A stretch of 31,255 bases of DNA from Flavobacteriaceae bacterium. Its GTDB lineage: Bacteria; Bacteroidota; Bacteroidia; Flavobacteriales; Flavobacteriaceae. A model generated the notes under the pieces. That model did no database searches and had not been told where the DNA came from. It saw only the letters and a list, made by a program, of their open reading frames with translations. This document shows positions 25,140-31,255 of this stretch, piece after piece. The position numbers were made by a program, and so were the translations under genes. Location: contig PABM01000012.1 in NCBI GenBank assembly GCA_002702745.1, positions 1-31,255 of the forward strand, given 5' to 3'. Position 1 is the stretch's first letter. Each line of letters begins with the position of its first letter.

Positions 25140-25549
25140 TTTAACTCAGGTATACTTTCATCTTCTAGTTCATCGATCTCATCCATTATTTCATTTAGCT
25201 CTGGACGAAAAATAAAAGCGCTTCTAAATTTTTTCCTTATATCCATAAGTTGTTTATCAGCCTCAAGTTGATTGAAAAAATTTCCGACCCATATTTTATA
25301 ATTAGGAGTTTCGTATATAATGTTTACGGATGAATCTTTAAAAATCTCGATGTATTCTTTCATTATTGATTCAGCATTTTCTCTGTCTCCATTATAAATT
25401 TGTATTCTGAGATTTTGAATTTTACCGTTTAATTCTTTCTTTAATTTAATGATACTATCAAGTCTATTATTTTGATTAATTGTTACTTTACCGGCTTGAC
25501 CAAGTATCGGAAATGATGAAATTAATAAGCAAAAAAATAAGATTCTCAT
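25136..25549 (-). CDS. small secreted SPOR-domain protein
   Basis: Probable periplasmic or envelope protein of 137 aa. Residues 1-19 form a signal peptide ([19 protein letters not shown]). The rest is one SPOR-like domain (about 44-122): [17 protein letters not shown], then [32 protein letters not shown], and FRPE. These are the landmarks of the peptidoglycan-binding SPOR fold as it appears in flavobacterial proteins. The tail is acidic ([15 protein letters not shown]). A role at cell-wall sites of division or envelope upkeep is an inference from the domain. The stop codon TAG (25138-25136) overlaps the convergent infB TAA. A run of 12 T just upstream of its ATG (12 A in the coding sense) forms an A-rich leader. 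No TAnnTTTG element is visible nearby. Confidence 0.85.
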   Translation of the reverse strand: MRILFFCLLISSFPILGQAGKVTINQNNRLDSIIKLKKELNGKIQNLRIQIYNGDRENAESIMKEYIEIFKDSSVNIIYETPNYKIWVGNFFNQLEADKQLMDIRKKFRSAFIFRPELNEIMDEIDELEDESIPELN

Positions 25550-25685
25550 TTTTTTTTTTTTGTAAAAAATTTGATTTGATTTAGCTTCAAATGAAAGAAA
25601 TAATTTTTTTATTTAGAATCAATATAAATTAGTATTTTACTAATAATATTAGCAAATTTATGAATAAAAAAAACATTTTAGATGT

Positions 25686-25693
25686 TATTTTTG
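25686..25693 (+). promoter_or_regulatory. putative -7 promoter element for the act operon
   Basis: TATTTTTG matches TAnnTTTG and lies 28 bases before the upstream actA start codon. No TTTG is found at the -33 position. The flanking region is very AT-rich, so a chance match is possible. Confidence 0.35.
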
Positions 25694-25721
25694 TGGATGA
25701 TTTTTAACAGGTGATTTTTGA

Positions 25722-27053
25722 ATGGATTCAAAAAAAAATAGAAGAGGATTTTCAATACTTAAGTTTAATCAACTAACCTCCCTAAAAACGACAATGTATC
25801 GTTCAATTTTTTTCGCCCTTTTTTTAATTTTTAGTTTATCAATTCTTGCACAGGACGCTGACCCTGTTGCTGGAAAAGCCCTTTTCAACACGAACTGTGC
25901 CTCTTGCCATAAATTAGATAAAAAAATGACAGGACCTGCCTTAAGGTATGTCGAAAAAAGATTGTCCGAGGACGAAGGACTAGACAGGCAATGGCTTTAT
26001 TCATGGATTAGAAATAGCTCTGCCATGATTAAGTCTGGTGATGCTTATGCTAATAAAATTTATGAGGAGTATAATAAGTCAGCAATGACAGCTTACCCTC
26101 AACTTACCAACACAGATATTGATAATATCCTGGCATATACTGCTCAAGATAAAGTTGTGCCAAAGCCTGCAGCCGTAGTTGCTGCAGTAAACACTGGCCC
26201 CTCAAACGGACTTGGTCTTACTGATGAAATTATTTTAGGTGTATTTACTGTATTGTTTTTATTACTATCTATTGGATTGGTAGTTGTTACAAAAACATTA
26301 AGAACACTTGCTGAATTAAAAGGTGTTAAACTCAGAGAAAAGAAAAAAACTAAGCCAATCTGGAAAGCCTATTTGGAGAATCAGTTCTTGATGTTATGTA
26401 CAGCAATATTATTTTTGCTTGTTAGCGCATATGGTTTCTATGGATGGACAATGCAGGTTGGTGTAAATCAGGGATATATGCCTGTACAGCCAATTCATTA
26501 TTCTCACAAAATTCATTCTGGAGATAATAAAATTGATTGTAATTATTGTCATTCTTCTGCCAGAGTTAGTAAGCATTCCGGTATCCCATCACTTAACATA
26601 TGTATGAATTGTCATAAAAGTATTTATGAGTATAATGGTGAAACAACTGAAGAATACACTAAAGAATTTTATGATGCAGAAATTAAAAAATTATACAAGG
26701 CTGTAGGATGGGATGATGAGGCCCAAGAGTATACTGGAGTTACTTACCCCGTAAAATGGGTAAGAATTCATAATTTACCAGATTTCGCTTATTTTAATCA
26801 TTCACAACACGTAAATGTAGCTGGTATTGAATGTCAGACTTGTCATGGCCCTGTAGAAGAAATGGAGATAATGTATCAACACTCTCCTTTAACTATGGGT
26901 TGGTGTATAAATTGTCATAGAGAAACTAATGTTAAAATTAAAGACAATGAATATTATGATAGAATTCATGCAGAGTTGTCAAAAAAATATGGAGTCGAAG
27001 AATTAACAGCTGCTCAAATGGGTGGACTAGAATGTGGTAAATGTCATTATTAA
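25722..27053 (+). CDS. actA: alternative complex III subunit A, six-haem cytochrome c
   Basis: Haem-bearing electron-transfer subunit of alternative complex III, which oxidises quinol and passes electrons on to periplasmic cytochromes or the oxidase. The 443 aa contain six CxxCH sites. One is in an N-terminal monohaem domain (Cys59-His63). Five are in the C-terminal domain (starting at Cys273, 294, 371, 395 and 438, the last being the final CGKCHY). Two hydrophobic helices (about 169-190 and 222-242) separate the parts, so both domains should face the periplasm. The start is uncertain: residues 1-24 are polar, and the real signal peptide begins at Met25 (MYRSIFFALF, base 25794), so a shorter product of 419 aa is likely. 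The five-haem domain matches known ActA; the fused monohaem domain is extra or resembles ActE. actB follows after 16 bp. Confidence 0.92.
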   Translation: MDSKKNRRGFSILKFNQLTSLKTTMYRSIFFALFLIFSLSILAQDADPVAGKALFNTNCASCHKLDKKMTGPALRYVEKRLSEDEGLDRQWLYSWIRNSSAMIKSGDAYANKIYEEYNKSAMTAYPQLTNTDIDNILAYTAQDKVVPKPAAVVAAVNTGPSNGLGLTDEIILGVFTVLFLLLSIGLVVVTKTLRTLAELKGVKLREKKKTKPIWKAYLENQFLMLCTAILFLLVSAYGFYGWTMQVGVNQGYMPVQPIHYSHKIHSGDNKIDCNYCHSSARVSKHSGIPSLNICMNCHKSIYEYNGETTEEYTKEFYDAEIKKLYKAVGWDDEAQEYTGVTYPVKWVRIHNLPDFAYFNHSQHVNVAGIECQTCHGPVEEMEIMYQHSPLTMGWCINCHRETNVKIKDNEYYDRIHAELSKKYGVEELTAAQMGGLECGKCHY

Positions 27054-27069
27054 TTAGATAAAATTATTT

Positions 27070-30000
27070 ATGTCAAATAATAAAAAATATTGGAAAAATT
27101 TAGCAGAACTTAATTCTGCAAATAATGATGTATTTGACGAACTACAAAACAAGGAATTTGTACAAGAAATTCCGGTTGATGAGTTTTTATCTGATAAAGA
27201 TAATCTTGCCAATAGTTCAACTTCAAGAAGAGATTTTCTTAAATATATTGGTTTTAGCACTGCCGCAGCAACATTGGCAGCATGCGAAGGCCCGGTAGTT
27301 AAGTCTATCCCTTATGTTGTACAGCCAAAAGAAATTATTCCTGGAATCGCAAACTATTATGCAACAACTATTGGAAACGGTTACGATTTCGCTAATATTC
27401 TTATTAAAAGTAGAGAGGGTAGACCTATAAAAGTCGAAAAAAATAAGTTAGCACCAGATTCAAAATCGGCTAATGGTAGGGTGCACGCATCTATACTTGA
27501 TCTTTACGACAACGCTAGAATAGCGCAACCAACGAAGGACAATATGCCTATTTCATGGTTTGGATTCGAATATGAAACAAAGTCTGAACTTGAGAAAATT
27601 TCAGCTAGTAATAAAGAAATTGTTTTATTAACCCAGACATTTGCAAGCCCTTCAACAAAGATTTTAATTGAAGAATTTAAATCAAATTACAAAAATGTTA
27701 AACATATTACTTATGATTCATTTTCTGAATCTGCAGCTCTAAATGCTTATGAGTCGAGGTATGGTGTTAGAGGTCTTTCAAATTATGATTTTTCAAAATC
27801 CAAAGTTATCATTTCAATTGGTGCAGATTTCTTAGGTGACTGGCAAGGAGGCGGATTTGACTGTTCATATGCTAAAGGCAGAATCCCTGACAACGGAACA
27901 ATGTCAAGACATATTCAGTTTGAATCAAATATGACACTTTCTGGAGCTAATGCAGATGTTAGAGTTCCTCTAAAATTAAATGAGCAAAAACTTGTTCTTA
28001 TTGAAATTTACAAGTCTATTGTCGGAAATAAAATTCAGCTCAAATCTGATATTTCCTTAAATAAAAAAACAAAGAAAATTGTTGACGAATTAATCAAAGA
28101 AATTAAATCCGCTGGTGAAGGCTCAGTCATTATTTCTGGTATTAAGGAGGATAACTACCAATCATTGGTTTTAGAAATTAATGAAAAGCTTAATAGTTAT
28201 TCTTTTAACCCATCCACTACGATTCTTACAAGGAGCAGTGATGATGAAAAGATTTCCGGACTTATATCTAGAATGAATAATGGAGATGTAGGCGCGTTAA
28301 TTATGTCTGGAGTGAATCCAATTTACTCTATACCTGATTCTAAAAAGTTCTCTGAAGGATTAAGTAAAGTAGAGATGTCAATATGTTTTTCAATGAAAAA
28401 CGATGAGACAGCATTGGCTTCAAAATACGTAGCTGCTGCAAATCATTATCTGGAATCATGGGGAGATTTTGAGCTAGTTTCAGGTGAGTTTTCTTTAGCA
28501 CAGCCTGTAATTAGAACATTATTTGATACAAGACAGTTCCAAGACTTATTACTAATATGGTCAGGAAATAAAACATCAATCCATGATTACATAAAGAATT
28601 ATTGGAAAGCCAATATCTTAGGTTCAGATTCTTGGAACAAGGCACTTCATGATGGTATTTATCATAATACTTCATCATCAGAGCTAGCTAATAAGCGAAT
28701 TTCTAATTTTAAGCATTATAGTAAAACATTTACTATTAATGATAGCAACTCTCTTAATTCTTTTGAGTTAAATATTTACCCTAAAACAGGAATGGGGGAT
28801 GGAAAACATGCCAATAATCCTTGGCTTCAAGAATTCCCTGACCCATTGACTAGAGCAACTTGGGATAACTATTTGACTATTTCGGAATTTGATGCAAAAG
28901 AAACTGGGTTTTATTTAGAGCCAAGTACATTTTTCAATCAATCTAGTCATGATGCTAATGGAGGTCTTAATGGTAAGTATGCTATTGTAAAATTAGGAGA
29001 TAAAGAGATTAAAGCACCTGTATTAATACAACCAGGTCAAGCTAGAGGTACTCTTGGTTTAGCTATTGGATATGGAAGATATCAAGGCGTTAAGCCTGAA
29101 ATGATGGTTGGAGTGAATGCTTTTAGTTTATACAATGATTTTAATCCTGTTCAATCAGTTGAAATTATTCCAACTAATGAAATTCATGAGTTTGCTTTAA
29201 TTCAATTACAAAATACTCTTATGGGTCGAGGCGATATAATAAAGGAGACGACCCTTAACGAATTTAACACTAAAAAAGTTGAGGTATGGAATAGTCAGGC
29301 AGTTGTTTCCTTAAATCATATTGAAACTCCTGTTTCATCTCCGGATGTTGATTTGTGGCAAGAATTTGATCGATCAATTGGTCATCACTTTAACTTGTCA
29401 ATCGATCTAAATGCTTGTACTGGTTGTGGAGCTTGTGTTATTGCATGTCATGCTGAAAATAATGTTCCAGTTGTAGGAAAGACAGAGATTAGGAAGAGTA
29501 GAGATATGCACTGGCTCAGAATTGACAGGTATTATTCATCTGAAGATTCTTTCCATGATGATGATATGAAAAAAGATAACATAAGTGGTTTAGGTAGTTC
29601 ATTAAGTTCGTTTGGAGAATTAGAAAATCCATCTGAAAACCCTCAAGTTGCATTCCAACCTATTATGTGCCAACATTGTAATCATGCACCTTGTGAAACT
29701 GTTTGTCCAGTAGCTGCTACAAGTCATGGAAGGCAAGGACAAAATCACATGGCGTACAACAGATGTGTAGGAACAAGATATTGTGCGAATAACTGCCCAT
29801 ATAAAGTGAGAAGATTTAATTGGTTCTTATATAATGGTAATGACGAATTTGATTATCATATGAATAATGATTTAGGTAGAATGGTAATTAACCCCGATGT
29901 TACTGTAAGATCTAGAGGGGTAATGGAAAAATGTTCTTTCTGCATTCAAAATACACAAGCAGTTATTTTAAAAGCAAAAAATGAAGGAAGGCCTGTTGCC

Positions 30001-30201
30001 GCTGGTGAGTTTAATGACACATGTGCTTGTGCATCAGCTTGCTCGAGTGGAGCAATGAGATTTGGGGATATAAATGAGGAGGGAAGTAAAATTGCAGAAC
30101 TAAAGAAAAATAAAAGAGCTTATCATTTACTGGATGCTGTTGGAACTAAACCCAATGTCGTTTATCAGGTAAAAGTTAGAAATACTAAAAACAATGTATA
30201 A
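27070..30201 (+). CDS. actB: alternative complex III subunit B, molybdopterin-oxidoreductase-like and iron-sulfur
   Basis: Large peripheral subunit of alternative complex III, 1043 aa. A twin-arginine-type motif SRRDFLKYIGF (52-62) precedes LAAC, with Cys72 as a possible lipid-anchored cysteine, so it is exported and may be a lipoprotein. Residues about 80-750 resemble the catalytic domain of molybdopterin oxidoreductases; in characterised complexes this part holds no molybdenum cofactor. The C-terminal part (about 775-1043) is a ferredoxin-like domain with four cysteine clusters: CTGCGACVIAC, CQHCNHAPCETVCP, CVGTRYCANNCP and CSFCIQ with the later CACASAC. These should bind three 4Fe-4S and one 3Fe-4S cluster. 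In the last, SSGAM replaces the more usual P-x-x-A-I sequence. It follows actA by 16 bp and precedes actC by 13 bp. Confidence 0.95.
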   Translation: MSNNKKYWKNLAELNSANNDVFDELQNKEFVQEIPVDEFLSDKDNLANSSTSRRDFLKYIGFSTAAATLAACEGPVVKSIPYVVQPKEIIPGIANYYATTIGNGYDFANILIKSREGRPIKVEKNKLAPDSKSANGRVHASILDLYDNARIAQPTKDNMPISWFGFEYETKSELEKISASNKEIVLLTQTFASPSTKILIEEFKSNYKNVKHITYDSFSESAALNAYESRYGVRGLSNYDFSKSKVIISIGADFLGDWQGGGFDCSYAKGRIPDNGTMSRHIQFESNMTLSGANADVRVPLKLNEQKLVLIEIYKSIVGNKIQLKSDISLNKKTKKIVDELIKEIKSAGEGSVIISGIKEDNYQSLVLEINEKLNSYSFNPSTTILTRSSDDEKISGLISRMNNGDVGALIMSGVNPIYSIPDSKKFSEGLSKVEMSICFSMKNDETALASKYVAAANHYLESWGDFELVSGEFSLAQPVIRTLFDTRQFQDLLLIWSGNKTSIHDYIKNYWKANILGSDSWNKALHDGIYHNTSSSELANKRISNFKHYSKTFTINDSNSLNSFELNIYPKTGMGDGKHANNPWLQEFPDPLTRATWDNYLTISEFDAKETGFYLEPSTFFNQSSHDANGGLNGKYAIVKLGDKEIKAPVLIQPGQARGTLGLAIGYGRYQGVKPEMMVGVNAFSLYNDFNPVQSVEIIPTNEIHEFALIQLQNTLMGRGDIIKETTLNEFNTKKVEVWNSQAVVSLNHIETPVSSPDVDLWQEFDRSIGHHFNLSIDLNACTGCGACVIACHAENNVPVVGKTEIRKSRDMHWLRIDRYYSSEDSFHDDDMKKDNISGLGSSLSSFGELENPSENPQVAFQPIMCQHCNHAPCETVCPVAATSHGRQGQNHMAYNRCVGTRYCANNCPYKVRRFNWFLYNGNDEFDYHMNNDLGRMVINPDVTVRSRGVMEKCSFCIQNTQAVILKAKNEGRPVAAGEFNDTCACASACSSGAMRFGDINEEGSKIAELKKNKRAYHLLDAVGTKPNVVYQVKVRNTKNNV

Positions 30202-30214
30202 TAATTAAAAGAAT

Positions 30215-31255
30215 ATGGGATCCCACTACGAAGCACCAATTAGAAGACCACTAGTCGCTGGAGAGAAATCCTATCACGATGTAACGGTCGATATTGCTAA
30301 GCCCATTGAAACCAGAGCTAATAAGCAATGGTGGATTGTATTTTCAATATCTCTCGCCATGTTTTTATGGGGTATTGGCTGTATTATTTATACTGTTTCC
30401 ACAGGAATAGGAGTATGGGGCTTAAATAAAACTGTCGGATGGGCATGGGATATTACAAATTTTGTTTGGTGGGTAGGAATTGGACATGCTGGAACCTTGA
30501 TATCAGCAGTTTTACTCTTATTCAGACAAAAATGGAGAATGGCTATTAATAGATCAGCTGAAGCAATGACTATATTTTCTGTAATCCAAGCTGGTTTATT
30601 TCCAATTATTCACATGGGTAGACCTTGGCTTGCATACTGGATGCTTCCGATTCCAAATGGATTTGGCTCATTGTGGGTTAATTTTAATTCTCCACTCCTC
30701 TGGGATGTATTTGCCATTTCAACTTATCTTTCTGTTTCACTTGTTTTTTGGTGGACTGGTTTATTACCCGATTTTGCAATGATAAGGGATAGAGCGGTAA
30801 AACCATTTCAAAAAAGAATTTACAGTATATTAAGCTTTGGGTGGTCTGGTCGTGCTAAGGATTGGCAAAGATTTGAAGAAGTTTCACTTGTTCTTGCAGG
30901 TCTTGCAACTCCTCTTGTACTTTCTGTACATACAATCGTATCATTTGACTTTGCAACTTCTGTTATTCCAGGATGGCATACAACTATATTTCCACCATAT
31001 TTTGTGGCTGGGGCAATTTTTTCAGGGGTTGCTATGGGTAATACATTATTGATTATAATGAGAAAAGTCTGTAATATGGAGGCCTATATTACACTTCAGC
31101 ATATTGAATTAATGAATATTGTAATTATGATCACAGGATCTATTGTAGGAGTAGCTTATATAACGGAACTATTTATTGCTTGGTACTCCGGAGTTGAGTA
31201 TGAACAGTACGCATTTCTAAATAGAGCTACAGGTCCATACGCATGGGCATATTGG
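30215..31255 (+). CDS. actC: alternative complex III subunit C, NrfD/PsrC-like (partial, runs off the window)
   Basis: Integral-membrane quinol-binding subunit of alternative complex III. The frame opens at the ATG at 30215, 13 bp after actB, and stays open for 347 codons to the last base of the window. The N-terminus MGSHYEAPIRRPLVAGEKSY is cytoplasm-like, then a series of membrane helices begins at about residue 43 (WWIVFSISLAMFLWGIGCI). Family landmarks include WVGIGHAGTLISAVLLLFR, then IHMGRPWLAYWM, and WHTTIFPPYFVAGAIFSG, all typical of the NrfD/PsrC fold that binds quinol beside the iron-sulfur domain of ActB. About a quarter of the protein is missing. actD-F and oxidase genes are expected beyond the edge. 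Confidence 0.95.
   Translation, partial: MGSHYEAPIRRPLVAGEKSYHDVTVDIAKPIETRANKQWWIVFSISLAMFLWGIGCIIYTVSTGIGVWGLNKTVGWAWDITNFVWWVGIGHAGTLISAVLLLFRQKWRMAINRSAEAMTIFSVIQAGLFPIIHMGRPWLAYWMLPIPNGFGSLWVNFNSPLLWDVFAISTYLSVSLVFWWTGLLPDFAMIRDRAVKPFQKRIYSILSFGWSGRAKDWQRFEEVSLVLAGLATPLVLSVHTIVSFDFATSVIPGWHTTIFPPYFVAGAIFSGVAMGNTLLIIMRKVCNMEAYITLQHIELMNIVIMITGSIVGVAYITELFIAWYSGVEYEQYAFLNRATGPYAWAYW

Noticed and set aside
30837..31052. 71-codon plus-strand frame near the right edge
   Set aside because: It is out of frame within actC, whose own frame is open from 30215 to the edge and carries NrfD-family motifs.

Overview
This is an AT-rich chromosomal window from a member of the Bacteroidota, most likely a marine-type flavobacterium. 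Four things point there. The promoter-like sites fit the Bacteroidetes TTTG / TAnnTTTG pattern. The leaders before start codons are A-rich rather than Shine-Dalgarno-like. The ribosomal gene order is rplM-rpsI-rpsB-tsf-pyrH-frr. An alternative complex III (act) operon and a DUF2723 glycosyltransferase-like protein are also present. The content is mostly core housekeeping. I see no insertion sequence, prophage, CRISPR array or obvious horizontally acquired island, and no stretch over 300 bases lacks a gene.

Layout. Bases 1-33 are the 3' end of a tRNA, probably tRNA-Ser. A plus-strand proton-channel cassette follows (101-2412): ExbB/TolQ, a small four-helix membrane protein, and two ExbD/TolR proteins. 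A long minus-strand block (2414-20581) then holds, in transcription order from the right: a large DUF2723 membrane protein; a sugar MFS transporter with a Tat-exported glycosylasparaginase and DNA polymerase I; the translation operon rplM-rpsI-rpsB-tsf followed by pyrH-frr; an RND/MMPL-type exporter; and asnS-rpoN. The rest is on the plus strand: tRNA-Gln(TTG), a terminator-like hairpin, rimP-nusA-infB, and the start of the alternative complex III operon (actA, actB, and actC cut by the window edge at 31255). One small minus-strand SPOR-domain lipoprotein-like or secreted protein sits between infB and actA.

How the genes work together. The centre and right form two translation/transcription operons: ribosomal proteins, EF-Ts, RRF, IF-2, NusA and RimP, with AsnRS nearby. 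The right edge encodes the membrane quinol-oxidising complex that replaces the bc1 complex in many Bacteroidota. The left cassette would turn proton-motive force into mechanical work across the envelope; no TonB or receptor gene is in the window. The MFS transporter and glycosylasparaginase may form a small glycan-asparagine salvage pair, but that is inference.

I found no clear undescribed multigene system. The points most worth a second look are a hairpin plus U-tract just upstream of rimP that could attenuate the rimP-nusA-infB operon, a DNA polymerase I whose proofreading active site looks decayed, a 4 x 21 bp perfect repeat extending ribosomal protein S2, a six-haem ActA, and the unknown membrane protein locked between exbB and exbD.
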